Origin: Aristolochia californica
Lineage: Eukaryota > Streptophyta > Magnoliopsida > Piperales > Aristolochiaceae
DNA length: 64,000 bases
Assembly: GCA_029961685.1 (NCBI GenBank)
Contig: JARWKL010000008.1
Span: 31,621,619-31,685,618, forward strand
Reading direction: 5' to 3'
This document shows positions 10,119 through 21,648 of this stretch, piece by piece (within the stretch, counting starts at the first letter, position 1; each line of letters opens with the position of its first letter). A program made the position numbers and the translations under genes. The notes beneath the pieces were generated by a model. It searched no databases. It saw only the letters and a program-made list of their open reading frames with translations, and was not told the origin of the DNA.

Positions 10119-12877
10119 CCATTCTGTAATAACGTCTTAAAATAAAGTAGTAAATATGAAATAAAACGAAAATACTCAACACACAATAAAAGCAGTAAGT
10201 ATCGAGGTAACAAGAACGATGCCTAATATTATGAAAAGTATAAGCATGAAAGCAATCATAAGAGAAGGAAAAGATAGTTGTAAAAACTTGAAGAAGGTAG
10301 TTCCTAAAACGCTTCTGTCTTTTAATGTTTTATCAGAACACTTAGCCAGAAGATAGTTCCTAAAACGCTTCTGTCTTTTAATGTTCTTTCAGAACACTTA
10401 GCCTCCCTCCCTCCCTCCCTCCCTCTCTCCTTCCATCCCTCTAGATACCAATTCAGAGGGATACTAATTTAATCTGGTTTGCTCAGGAGTATTTAGAGGT
10501 GAATTATTTGGGGTACTTCTAATTACTTGTCCTCTAGGTATAAATATTTGCCTAGGAGTCTCTACAAATCTTGTATATGAATATAAAGATAACGTAAAAT
10601 AGACAAAACTAAAGATAACTAAATTACAGAAGATTATTGTTAAAGCTATAAAGATAAAAATCATGTATCTAAGGTTCTATCTATGATTCAGGCAAAAATA
10701 TTAAGGAATAAGAATATATCAGAGGCTAAAATATTATCTACTTACTCTGGGAGAAATATAAAATATCCAAATAATTCTAATTCTATTATTACCAAGAACA
10801 ATATGTAGCTATAAGTTCCTATGATATTGCACAATAATCTCTTAAGGTATTATATCATAATCCTAAGTCTAAGTAATATATAGGTAATATTTGCAAAACA
10901 AATCTCAAAAACTATTCGATTATCTTATTAATTAACCAAATATACATAAAAAGGTACCGCGGCGTTGTGACAACCGAGAGCAACTCTTGGCTCAACTGAG
11001 GTAGAGGCGTTTGTCAGGGCTTAGCCCTCACCCAGTAGTTTCCAGCCTTATATACCTTTCTCTAATAATGTCTTAAAATAAAGTACTAAATATGAACAAA
11101 ATTGAAAATACTCAACAGATAATAAAAGCAGTAAGTATTAAGGTAACAAGAACGATGCCTAATATTATGAAAATTATAAGCATGAAAGCAATCGTAAGAG
11201 AAGGAAAAGATAGTTGAAAAAACTTCCAGAAGGTAGTTCCTAAAACGTTTCTGTCTTTTAATGTTCTGTCACACAGAACACTTAGCCTCCCTCCCTCCCT
11301 CCCTCTTAAGGGGTAGTACTTTAATCTGCTTTAATTTGGAGTATTTAGAGGTGAATTATTTGGGGTTCTTCTAATTACTTGTCTTCTAGGTATAAATATT
11401 TGCCTAGGAGTCTCTACAAATCTTTTGTATGAATATAAAGATAAGGTAAAACAGACAAAACTAAAGATAACTAAATTACAGAAGACTATTGTTAAAGCTA
11501 TAAAGATAAAAATCGTGTATCTAAGGTTCTATCTATGATTCAGGCTAAAATATTAAGGAATAAGAATATATCAAAGCTAAAAGATTATCTAATTGTTCTG
11601 GGAGAATTATAAAATATCCAAATAATTCTAATGCTATTATTACCAAGAACAATATCTAGCTATAAGTTCCAATGATATTGAACAATAATCTCATAAGGTA
11701 TTATATAATAATCCTAATTATAAGTAATATATAGGTAATATTCGCAAAACAAATCTCAAAAACTGTTTTATTATCTTATTAATTAACCAAATATACATAA
11801 AAAGGTATAGCGGCGTTGTGACAATCGAGAGCAACGCTAGGCTCAACTGAGGCAGAGGCGTTTGTCAGGTCTTAGCCCTCATCCAGTAGTTTCCAACCAT
11901 ATATACCTTTCTGTAAAAACGTCTTAAAATAAGGTAGTAAATATGAACAAAAACGAAAATACTCAACACACAATAAAAGTAGTAAGTATTAATGTAACAA
12001 GAACGATGCCTAATATTATGAAAAGTATAAGCATGAAAGCAATCGTAAGAGAAGGAAAAGATAATTGTAAAAACATGAAGAAGGTAGTTCCTTAAACGCT
12101 TTTGTCTTTTAATGTTCTATCAGAACACTTAGCCAAAAGGTAGTTCCTAAAACGCTTTTGTCTTTAATGTTCTGTCAGAACACTTAGCCTCCCTCCCTCC
12201 CTCCCTCTAGATACCAATTCGGAGGGGAGCTACTTTAATCTGCTTTAATCTGGAGTATTTAGAGGTGAATTATTTGTGGTTCTTCTAATTACTTGTCTTC
12301 TAGGTATAAATATTGGCCTAGGAGTCTCTACAAATCTTCAGTATGAATATAAAGAGAACGTAAAACAGACAAAACTAAAGATAACTAAATTACAGAAGAC
12401 TATTGTTAAAGCTTTAAAGATAAAAATCATGTATCTAAGGTTCTATCTATGATTCTGGCTAAAATATTAAGGAATAGGAATATATCAAAGGCTAAAAGAT
12501 TATCTACTTGTTCTGGGAGAAATATAAAATATCCAAATAATTCTAATGCTATTATTACCAAGAAAAATATGTAGCTATAAGTTCCTATGATATTGCACAA
12601 TAATCTCTTAAGGTATTATATAATAATCCTTAGTATAAGTAATATATAGGTAATATTCGCAAAACAAATCTCAAAAAATGTTTTATTATCTTATTAAGTA
12701 ACCAAATATACATAAAAAGGTATAGCGGTGTTGTGACAACTGAGAGCAACGCTTGGCTCAACTGAGACAGAGGCGTTTGTCAGGGCTTAGCCCTCACCCA
12801 GTAGTTTCCAACCTGATATACCTTTCTGTAATAACGTCTTAAAATAAAGTAGTAAATATGAACAAAAACGAAAATAC

Positions 12878-12949
12878 TCAACACACAATAAAAGCAGTAA
12901 GTATTAAGGTAACAAGAATGATGCCTAATATTATGAAAAGTATAAGCAT
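12878..12949 (-). CDS. 23-aa hydrophobic micro-ORF of an array unit (representative)
   Basis: ATG at 12949, stop TGA at 12878-12880. Starts MLILFIILGI and is hydrophobic throughout, one predicted membrane helix. It lies upstream of the unit's TATA box. Most units keep it open with the same length. A homologue of identical length but diverged codons is at 6091-6162. No known function. Confidence 0.35.
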   Translation of the reverse strand: MLILFIILGIILVTLILTAFIVC

Positions 12950-13782
12950 GAAAGCAATCATAACAGAAGGAAAAGGTAGTTGTAAAAACTTCCAGAAGGT
13001 AGTTCCTAAAACGCTTTTGTCTTTTAATGTTCTGTCAGAACACTTAGCCAGAAGGTAGTTCCTAAAACGCTTCTGTCTTTAATGTTCTGTCAGAACACTT
13101 AGCCTCCCTCCCTCCCTGCCTCCCCCCTCCCTCTAGATACTAATTCGGAGGGGTACTACTTTAATCTGCTTTAATCTGGAGTATTTAGATGTGAATTATT
13201 TGGGGTTCTTCTAATTACTTGTCTTCTAGGTATAAATATTTGCCTAGGAGTCTCTACAAATCTTCTGTATGAATATAAAGATAAGGTAAAACAGAAAAAA
13301 CTAAAATAACTAAATTACAGAAGACTATTGTTAAAGCAATAAACATAAGAATCATGTATCTAAGGTTCTATTTATGATTTTGGCTAAAATATTAAGGAAT
13401 AAGAATATATCAGAGGCTAAAAGATTATCTACTTGTTCTAGGAGAAATATAAAATATCCAAATAATTCTAATGCTATTATTACCAAGAGCAATATGTAGC
13501 CATAAGTTCCTATGATATTGCACAATAATCTCTTAAGGTATTATATAATAATCCTAAGTATAAGTAATATATAGGTAATATTCGCAAAACAAATCTTAAA
13601 AACTGCTTTATTATCTTATTAATTAACCAAATTTACCTAAAAAGGTACAACGACGTTGTTACAACCGAGAGCAACGCTTGGCTCAACTGAGGCAGAGGCG
13701 TTTGTCAGGGCTTAGCCCTCACCCAGTAGTTTCCAGCCTTATATACTTTTTTTTAATAACGTCTTAAAATAAAGTAGTAAAT

Positions 13783-13796
13783 ATGAACAAAAACGA
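13783..13796. repeat. LINE target-site duplication, left
   Basis: ATGAACAAAAACGA, identical to 15991-16004 and normal unit sequence, marking the insertion point. Confidence 0.95.
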
Positions 13797-15125
13797 GGAT
13801 TTGCCAAACGGACTGGTTGGCTTAAGCCTATCTCGACTGATTCTGACCAGGACATTCCTCTATTGCAATATGCTGATGACACTATATTTTTTGGAGAAGG
13901 TTCACTTTCTCAAGTATCCCACTTGAAAGCTCTATTGAACCTCTTTGAGTTGTCTTCTGGGCAAAAGGTAAGTTGGTCTAAATCTTCCATTCTAGGTTTC
14001 AATATTGATCCTTTGGTTCTTAATTCCATGGCAAACTATTTGGGTTGTAAAGTTGCCTCCTCACTGGGTACGTATTTGGGCCTCCCCCTTTCTCCTTTAT
14101 TACCCAAAAATCTTCTTGGCACCCAGTAATTGAACGGCTTGAAGGTAGGCTCGCTTCATGGAGAGGGAAGTTTTTGTCTAAAGCTGGTAAACTCACTCTG
14201 ATTAAGTCATGTTTACATGGTATTCCATCTTATTTTTTATCATTGTACTATTGCCCAACCTCTGTAAGGAAGAGAATAGAGTTTTTAAAAAGAAGATTTT
14301 TATGGGGTGGGCAAAATGGTGAAAAAAAATATTGCCTTGTAAAATGGGTTGACATATGTAAACCTTTTGCTGAGGGTGGCCTTGGAATTTGCAACACTGC
14401 AACAACAAATTCGGCCCTGCTTTTGAAGTGGATCTGGAAATTCAACATGACCCCATCTTTAGTTTGGCGAAACATGGTGGCGAGTAAAGCAGATAAATTC
14501 TTGGGATGGTGGACTGAAGGAGAAAGGTATAAAAGATTCTCCTATCTGGAAAAAAATTGCTAAGTTGTTGCCTGTCTTCAAAACCGTTGTCAAGTGTTAT
14601 ATTGGATCTGGAAGTACGACAAGGTTTTGGACGGATTGGTGGATAGGTCAGGCAAGTCTAAACTCTTGCTATGGTCAAATCTACTCTCTCGCCAGAAACA
14701 AGGAGGCTTATATTTCTACTGTTGGACAAAATTCTTGTGATTGAAACCTAAATCTCCGTAGAGGGCTCACAGAAGCAGAAACTATTGAAGTCGTCGAACT
14801 CATTACGAGTCTTTCTTTGGCCCGTGCCAAAAATGGCCCGGACACCTTGATATGGACACTTTGTCCCAAAGGTATGTTTTCTGTCTCATCTGCCTATAAA
14901 GCTCTTCTACCCCCCTCCCATACTCAATCCTGTCACCCATCAGCCATTGCGTGGTCCCTACATGTACCCCCGAGAGCAAAAAATTTTATCTGGACTGCAT
15001 GTCAAAACAAAATCCTAACATCGGATGTGCTAATTCGTCGGGGAACGCACGTTTTGGATCCTCTTTGCCCGTTCTGCATGTCCTCCACTTAAACTGCGGA
15101 TCATGTACTTCTGCATTATAATTAT

Positions 15126-15881
15126 GTGCACTCGGTATGGACAAATCTCATCAACAAAATTGGCTTGCACTATTGCTCATCCCAAAATCTTGTTTCTACA
15201 ATCCACACGATTACTAAGGTTAATCTCCCTAAAATGGGAAAGTTATTAATCTCCTGCAACGTCGGTCACATTATCTGGGGCATTTGGAAAGAACGGAATA
15301 ACAGAAGGTTTAATAACAAATCCCTTCCTGACTACATTCTCTGTAATCAGATTGTGGGGCAAGTCATCTCTTGGATTCGGATGAGAAAAGAATTCAAAAG
15401 TTTTGGAGGGATCATTCTTCATGAGAATTGGGATCTTATTGCAAAATTGTCCTTTCCCCCCCGCCCTCCGACTATGGAGACTTGGTCTCTTCCTCCGGCT
15501 GGCTTTTTTAAACTAAACTTTGATGGAAGTGCATTAGGTTGTCCGGGGTTAGCTGGATATGGGGGGGGGGGGGGGGGGGGGGTTATCCATGATGACCAAG
15601 GAAAATTGCTCCTCTCTTTTTGCGGGCCACTCGGCATATCAAACTCAACAACTGCCGAGTTATCTGGGTTGTTCAATGGCCTTAAGCTGTTTCATCAGAG
15701 AATGGACAGACCTTTACTTGTCGAATGCGATTCACAAGCTGTTATCAGTTGGTGTAAGAAGACTTGCAAACCCCCATGGCGGCATTGGAATCTTTTTGAT
15801 GATATATGTACTTTAATTTCCCAAATACAATGTAAGTGGAATTATATTCCTAGATCCGCAAATCACTTGGCGGATAGTTAG
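15126..15881 (+). pseudogene. LINE RNase H domain
   Basis: Open stretch of 251 codons at the 3' end of the LINE. The RNase H core shows FKLNFDGSALG (first Asp), TTAELSGLFNG (Glu) and LVECDSQAVISW (second Asp), then PWRHWN and YIPRSANHLADS, where a TAG ends the frame just before the usual final residues. A G22 tract lengthens the glycine loop after GYG. It belongs to the same domain family as the LINE tails at 3319 and elsewhere, but is clearly diverged from them. Confidence 0.85.
15561..15582 (+). repeat. 22-nt poly(G) tract
   Basis: Uninterrupted run of 22 G inside the RNase H coding region, at the conserved Gly-Gly loop; probably slippage growth of a GGNGGN codon pair. Confidence 0.95.
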
Positions 15882-15990
15882 GCTAAAAAAGGTGTTTTTC
15901 TCCAACAGCTTGTTGTGGAGGAAGGTCCTGTTTAGTAAGGTTTGTATTATTCTGTCTTAGTAGTATATTCACACTTTTTTCAAAAAAAAA

Positions 15991-16004
15991 ATGAACAAAA
16001 ACGA
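15991..16004. repeat. LINE target-site duplication, right
   Basis: Exact copy of 13783-13796, directly after the poly(A) tail; the array unit resumes here. Confidence 0.95.
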
Positions 16005-16167
16005 AAAGACTCAACACACAATAAAAGCAGTAAGTATTAAAGTAACAAGAACGATGCCTAATATTATTAAAAGTATAAGCATGAAAGCAATCGTAAGCGA
16101 AAGAAAAGATAGTGGTAAAAACTTCCAGAAGGTAGTTCCTAAAACGCTTTTGTCTTTTAATGTTTTG

Positions 16168-16219
16168 TCAGACAGAACACTTAGCCTACACTTGCCCTAA
16201 AAGACAGAACATTAATTCT
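16168..16219 (+). pseudogene. Inverted zinc-finger fragment at array edge, array 1
   Basis: Plus-strand frame reads QTEHLAYTCPKRQNINS, matching the second half of the EPRV zinc finger that lies on the minus strand at 17158. It is a small inverted scrap joining array and protease region, and recurs at 27502, 42817 and 57033. Confidence 0.8.
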
Positions 16220-17076
16220 AAAGATAGTTGTAAAAAGGACATTGCAAACAAGGAGTAAAGAGAACCATTGTTATGAAGAATAAAATTAAGACCTAAAATA
16301 AAGTCTACGTTGAATTTGAGATCTGTAACCCATGTTAAAGGTAAAGGATAAGATCCGGAAAAAGTTGAACAGTTGGTAAAGAACTGGATTTTGCCTTCAT
16401 CAAAATAGGTTGTATATGGGTTATAGGTACCATCTACCTGTTGGCTAAACACTTGTTTATTGGTTTTCTTAAGGAACTGAGGAGGAACTAATATTCTATG
16501 GATAATACATTTGGTATAGCCGAAATCTACTAAAGCATCTAACACGAGGGATTGTTTGTTAGGGAAAATAATCTTTGCCCTAACAAGGATACTGGAAAAA
16601 GATTTATCTTGGTTACATACGTAGGAAGTTTCTGGTTCTTCTAATCCTACAGTGATACCATCATAAGAATCTTTTTCTATTGTATCTAATCTATGTTTGA
16701 GAAGAGTTATTTTTGCCTCACAGTTTTCTATTTTTCTAGCCATAATTTCCAATTTAGTATTGTATACCTTATTATGATTAGGGGATTCTACATGTTCAAT
16801 ACCTAAGAGTTTTAAGCAAGGAATACAAGCTTCTAGAAAACTTTGAGTGCATATTGCTCTTTGTTTCTTACTAGGATACCAGGAGCATTTAAAGCAGGGG
16901 TTACTGTCTAAACCAGTATTCCAGGACCAGGTATGGGTACATTCTATTACTGTATCCATAAGGTCAAGGTTTTCTTCAATATTAAGGTCTAGGACAAGAT
17001 CTTCATCAGAGTCTGATGTATCTAAAGGAGCATTGGGTATGCTTACAATACTATAGATGGATTCTGTGTCTGACAT
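16220..17076 (-). pseudogene. EPRV protease region, long form, block 1
   Basis: An acidic N-terminus starting MSDTESIYSI (17076), a cysteine-rich stretch (WNTGLDSNPCFKC), a coiled-coil-like segment (about 16670-16760) and a pepsin-like protease. The active-site triad reads D-F-G (LVDFGYTKCIIH) instead of D-S-G, so the Ser is lost. The frame stays open to the array edge. In caulimovirids protease precedes RT and RNase H; here neither follows, because the array replaces them. Confidence 0.75.
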
Positions 17077-17990
17077 ATATTCATCTCCATCTATAAGATC
17101 TTGTTGTACGTTTTCTACAAGGGTGGATCTTCTAGAATTAATGTTCTGTCTTTTAGGGCAAGTGTTGGCTAAGTGTTCTGTCTGACCACAAATATAACAT
17201 GATAATTTATTTTTATAAGTTATTTTTGGGTTGTATCTTCTGACATGTCTATCTTTGTTCAGGTAAGGCTTTCTACACTTAGATCTTCGAATAAAATATC
17301 CTTTCTTAAAATATCTTTTATTTCTAGGTTTTTGTCTTGAATCTTTTAGACCATAAGCTTGAGTAGTATATATCTGTTTGTAGAAGACAAAGTCATTCCC
17401 TTAAGCTGTCTTTGTATCTAGATATCTGTACATTTTTCTTGGAGAACTGTCATAATGAATTTTGTTCTCTTTCCGATGGAGTATACCGATGTAGGGTTTG
17501 CTGATTCTATGTTTTGCCATTGTCATAAATTTCTTTTCCTAAAGCTCCAGGTAGTTTTCTAAATAATTTGATTCCTAAGTCTTTGTTAAAGGCATTACCT
17601 GAAATGTAGGTACAATAAAACTGGTCTTGTAGGAATTTTTTAACATATTTATAATTATGTAAACTAAGTTGTTCTAAGTAAACTACAACATCTTTCTGTA
17701 GTGTTATAGAACCTAAATTAGGGTCATCTCCTATTACTAACTGGTAAACTTTGTTAACAAAATTAGAAGGGTTGGATCCTAGGCCCATTAAATGGGCAAA
17801 TTCTTCTGGATTACTTCTTTTGTAGCTTTCCCATAAAGCTTTAACGCTTTCTCCTAGGAGTGTTTCTAAGTACCTATACATTTCTTCTACATCTTGGGAT
17901 GAAAAGTTCTGGATATAATCTGATACTACTTGGTTTTTCCAAAGGTCTAATACAGTTGTCCATTCTTGAGGATCATGGGCTGAAAGATTA
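17077..17990 (-). pseudogene. EPRV capsid-like region with CCHC zinc finger, block 1
   Basis: Capsid-type region on the minus strand. A CX2CX4HX4C finger (CYICGQTEHLANTC) occupies 17158-17199, preceded by an Arg/Lys-rich stretch (about 17200-17350), as in caulimovirid coat proteins. Upstream, 17507-17881 is open (MYRYLETLLGESVKALW...), a helical capsid-core candidate. At least two frame breaks separate these parts (near 17505 and 17400). Gene order movement - capsid - finger - protease fits a single-polyprotein caulimovirid; RT is absent from the window. Confidence 0.7.
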
Positions 17991-18766
17991 AGAATTTTTC
18001 CTTTGCCCTTTTCCTGAAAAGTTATAGGTCTTTCTATTTCTTTTCTGTTTTCCCTTTGGATGTAGTTTTCTATCCAAATTTATGGGTTCACTATAAGGAA
18101 TCCTAGGCATGTTGCCTGAATAATATACTTCTCTAGGTGGAGGTCTTGGATACGTAGTGTAACTACTTCCGGGAATATTAGTAGAACTTTCTTCATCCAT
18201 ATATTCTTTGATACTAAAGGTTTCATCTTCTTTTGGTTCTAAAGGCATTTTTCCTATTCTAATGTTCATTTCACTGTCGTAATACAAGTATTCTTCTTAT
18301 TTTATCCTCTTGTTTTTTATCAGATCTTCTTCCAGGTGAAGAAGTTCTCTTTCTACCAGTTTTAATTCTAGTTCCTTAGGATATATTATTTCATCTGTTT
18401 CTAATTCAATATTAACTAAATCATAGTTCTCACTGGAGGCTGATTCAGTGTCCTCTGTATTTTTCTGTTCGTAGCTATTAAATCTAATGTTTATGTTACC
18501 CTTTGTGTCTGTATACATGATACTTTCTTCGGGACTAATTATTTTTTTTCTCTAAATTTAAGATTCCATTCTAGTCCTACCAAAATATCTGGAGAATATT
18601 TAATAGGTTTAAGTAATTTGATTCCTTTATTACCAATTACATTTACTACATCATCTACCTTAACTTTAAACTTGATGGTACTAGAACTAGTCCATCTTCC
18701 TAAGAATCCAATACATAATAATAGATTATTTCCCTCAAAGGATTCATATCCTTTTGTTTGGAGGCA
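17988..18766 (-). pseudogene. EPRV movement-protein C-terminal part, block 1
   Basis: Contains the same NINIRFNSYEQK and ELETDEIIYPKEL stretches as 4468-5415 but continues past them through an acidic, proline-rich linker (SSYTTYPRPPPREVYYSG, about 18125-18180) to the capsid region. Stops near 18297 and 18545 break it. Its upstream end at about 18766 joins gypsy RNase H across a shared CCTTTTGT. Confidence 0.65.
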
Positions 18767-19784
18767 TCTGTATTTACCTCAAACGGCTTGCTGAAATCAG
18801 CAAGGTGCTGCACCAGTGCAGAACTGGTGCAGCACTTCAGCCACCACGCTATCCTTTAGCCGCTGGAATGCTCTTTGGCATGAGTCCGTCCATTGCCACT
18901 TTTGGTCTTTCTTGAGAAGGTCGGTCAAGGAGGCTGCTATAGCTGAGGAGCCCTTGATAAACCTCCATTAATAATTTTCAAGACCATGGAAACTCCTAAG
19001 CTCAATCACCTTGGAAGGGATCGACCAGTCATGCACAACCTCCACCTTCTTGCTGTCCATCCATATCCGTCCTCCCCCTATCCAATGTCCAAGAAAGGAC
19101 ACCTCTTGCAACCCAAAGGAGCACTTCTCCTCCTTGACATACAGCTGATTATTTCTCAACGTTTCGAAGGTGTTTCTTGTGCTCGTCCATACTCTTGTTG
19201 TACACCACGATGTCATCCAAATAAACAACGACAAACTTGTTCAAGTAATCAGAAAATACCTCACTCATGAGAGTGAAAAATGTTGCAGGTGCATTGGTTA
19301 GACCAAAGGGCATAACCATGAATTCGTAAGCCCCATATCTGGTTACACAAGTAGTCTTCCCCTCGTCTCCTTCAGCAATCCGGACTTGGTAATAACCACT
19401 TCGAAAATCCAATTTGGAGAAAACTTGCGCCTCTTTCAACTGATCAAAGAGATCTGCAATAAGAGGAATAGGGTACTTATTCTTTATGGTTACCTTGCTG
19501 AGTGCCCTACAATCGATGCACAGTCTCATACTTCCATCCTTCTTAGTCTGAAACAGTATAGGGGCCCCACTAGGTGCTTTGCTTGGCCTTATGAACCTAG
19601 CGTCCAGCAGCTCACTGAGTTGTCTTCGCAGTTCGTCCAGCTCTTTGGGCGCCATTCGGTATGGTGCTTGTGCTGGCTTTCTTGCTCCGAGCTCAAGCTC
19701 TATGCGAAGGTCCACCCCTCTCCTAGGTGGTAACCTCGCTGGAAGTTGTTCAGGCATGACTTCTACCAGCACAAATAAAAACAA
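18767..19784 (-). pseudogene. Ty3/gypsy RT and RNase H fragment, copy 2
   Basis: Right to left: the linker ending in [12 protein letters not shown] with [25 protein letters not shown] and the catalytic [13 protein letters not shown], then the start of RNase H (PFEVNTDAS) next to the EPRV joint. The RT core (19149-19784) is one open frame, but a stop near 18970 (NY*WRF) and rearranged bases at 18795-18835 break the RNase H part. A ~70-bp deletion at about 19760, between two GGCATGAC words, removed the protease-RT linker. Confidence 0.85.
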
Positions 19785-20630
19785 TGTAAGTAGAGCGGCC
19801 CTGCTTAAGACCTTTCTTAAGCTAGAGGGCTGATAGCATTAAGTCCTTTTTTGTTACATCATTGTTGTCAAGTTCAGAAATAGTACAAGGACTTTGCTCA
19901 TCTATAATCCCCACTACCCCAACATGTAGCATTACAAATGCCTTACAAACCATGAAAAACTCCATTCCCAAAATCACATTGAAATCATCCATGACAACAA
20001 TAGTAAAATTCAGAAATCCAACCCACTTGCCTATCTCCACCGGGACGTTCTTGGCAATGCCTTGGACTTCACGAGCAACAGAATTTACAGCTTTCATTTT
20101 GCTCCCATCTTTCTCTCCTCGTATATTTAGGCGCCTAGCCTCCACCGACGAAAGGAAGGTGTGGGTGGCGCCAGTGTCCACCACTACTCTAACAATATGT
20201 CCAGCAAGTGTTAGAAAGATAAAAAGAAGTTCTCTTAAGGGTCTTACCGGAAGTGGAGCAGCCTTCCTCCATTGAACGGACAACAACATGGACAAGTGTT
20301 AAGGAGCCCAACCTAGGCTCAATCCCTCCATTGTTCACCTCAGTTTGAGCAGCATTGAGGAACCTCTTTCTAAGACAATCCCTCGCATATGAAACAACGG
20401 ACCTTCTTTTTCTGTTTGTCCCCTCGTTTCTTCTCTTCCGGCCTAGCCTTGGCGTCCTTTGCCCATGACTTCTTCTCCCCTTTCTCCTTCTTCTTAAAAT
20501 TCGTTATACCATTGTTATTTTCCTTAGGTACTTTGTTAGCCGAATAATTCTTTCTCTCATATTCGGTTAACTTTTCAGCAATAGATAAAGCTGAAGCTAA
20601 TGTTTTTACTTCATGTCTTCTCAATTCTTG
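19785..20630 (-). pseudogene. Ty3/gypsy protease and gag tail, copy 2
   Basis: Retropepsin with [13 protein letters not shown] (open 19822-20295) and gag tail open 20370-20624, rich in KKK/EKK. The same truncated zinc knuckle as in copy 1 splits the frame near 20385. Another frame break lies near 20265. Confidence 0.85.
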
Positions 20631-20770
20631 CTAAGCCCACGGGAAGTAAAAACATTAGCTTCAGCTTTATCTACTGCTGAAAAGTTAACCGAATATGAGA
20701 GAAAGAATGATTCGGCTAACAAAGTGTCTGAGGAAAATAACAATGGTAAAACGAATTTTAAGAAAAAGGG
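20484..20770. repeat. Gag palindrome, copy 2
   Basis: Arms of about 130 bp either side of a ~27-bp spacer centred near 20625; spacer orientation as in copy 1. Confidence 0.85.
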
Positions 20771-21245
20771 GCAAATCAAGGGATTTGAATGGAGGATCAA
20801 ATCAAGGAGATTTGATAAGGGAGGATCTTTGCTCTCATTGGACGGAAGCATGAGAGAAGGGAGGGGTTGAAGCCTATAAATACCAAGGCATTCAACCCTT
20901 GTAGATTCATTCAACATAGACGAGAGGGACAGTTTTTGTAGAGTGCTGGCCTTCCACCTTGGACGGCCACTCCTTGTAATCTTCTCTAGTGTTAATACAA
21001 GGTTACTTTCTCTTCCTATTCCATTATCTTTCTATCTTTTCATTGCTCGTGCTTCATTTGAGAGGAAGGAGTTTACAACGTTGATCTAAGGGGTGAGAGG
21101 TTGTACTACCTTTGACGAATTGAAGGTAGGCCATCACGGGAGTTGGAGTTCCGCTAGCCCAAGTGACTTTAGGCTCATCTGTCCTCGTGACAAACTGGGT
21201 GGGGGGCCTTGTACCTACCTCGGCGGAGTCTCGAAATGGTAGTAG
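20771..21245 (+). promoter_or_regulatory. LTR/leader-like segment with TATA box, copy 2
   Basis: TATA box at 20875-20882; otherwise as at 1268-1740 with scattered substitutions. Confidence 0.5.
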
Positions 21246-21648
21246 AAACGGATGTAGGCCAAAAAAGCCAAACAGCTCCTAAAGGCCCGTCTTTGCCGTG
21301 AGTGCCAGATTTACGAAATGAGGCAGAGGGTGGAACTTAGAGCCGCAGTTTCTAAGCTTGAGCGACTGTCGGAGGTTGTTGAGCGAGCCCCAACTCTCTT
21401 TTCCATCAAAGCCGACGAGCAGTTGAAGGCTTTGGCTAACAGGTCTCAATTTTCTGGAGGCAACGATCTGTGGTCGGAGTGGGATGAGACTCAGCTTTTT
21501 CATAACCAGGACTGACTCCCTTCCGCGAGGCTTTTCCCTAAAAGGGTTGTGCACAATGTCAAACCGTATGGTATTATTGACAGTGTTGGGCGCACCAGTA
21601 ATTCATAAATGACAGATGTTGAGGAAGATTTACCCAAGAAGAGGAATG
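21246..21648 (+). pseudogene. Unidentified ORF X, copy 2 (truncated)
   Basis: Same sequence as 47931-48365, with several stops (e.g. TGA at 21513). It is cut at about 21648, where ~1.2-1.7 kb (stem-loop, hAT-like repeat, LINE poly(A)) is deleted and GAATGGG is fused directly to the LINE tail. Confidence 0.6.

Larger units (their letters stand above)
13797..15990 (+). mobile_element. 5'-truncated L1-type LINE inserted in array 1
   Basis: A 2194-bp insertion with a 14-bp target duplication and a nine-A tail (15982-15990). The 5' end falls inside the RT domain: the first readable motif is LLQYADDTIFFG (near 13857-13893), so the upstream RT and endonuclease are missing, as expected from aborted target-primed reverse transcription. 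Next come the RT thumb and connection region, a zf-RVT-like segment with WSLHVPPRAKNFIW (about 14952-14995) and RNase H. The frame is broken near 14125, 14560, 14742 and 15090. It inserted after the array formed, since it splits one unit cleanly. Confidence 0.93.
6666..16190 (-). repeat. Tandem array of ~925-bp EPRV leader units, array 1 (8 units)
   Basis: Units start at the decayed primer-site motif (GATACC on the plus strand) at 6736, 7666, 8593, 9508, 10444, about 11307, 12210 and 13136, with spacings 866-936 bp. Read on the minus strand each has a 23-aa hydrophobic micro-ORF, a TATA box, a hairpin-rich start, hydrophobic short ORFs, a 61-aa membrane ORF and TGGTATC. Between units lies a (CCCT)n tract. 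Two subtypes exist: most have a doubled AGAACACTTAGCC segment, while the joint before 11307 has a single one and lacks GATACC. The last unit is interrupted by a LINE (13797-15990). Confidence 0.9.
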
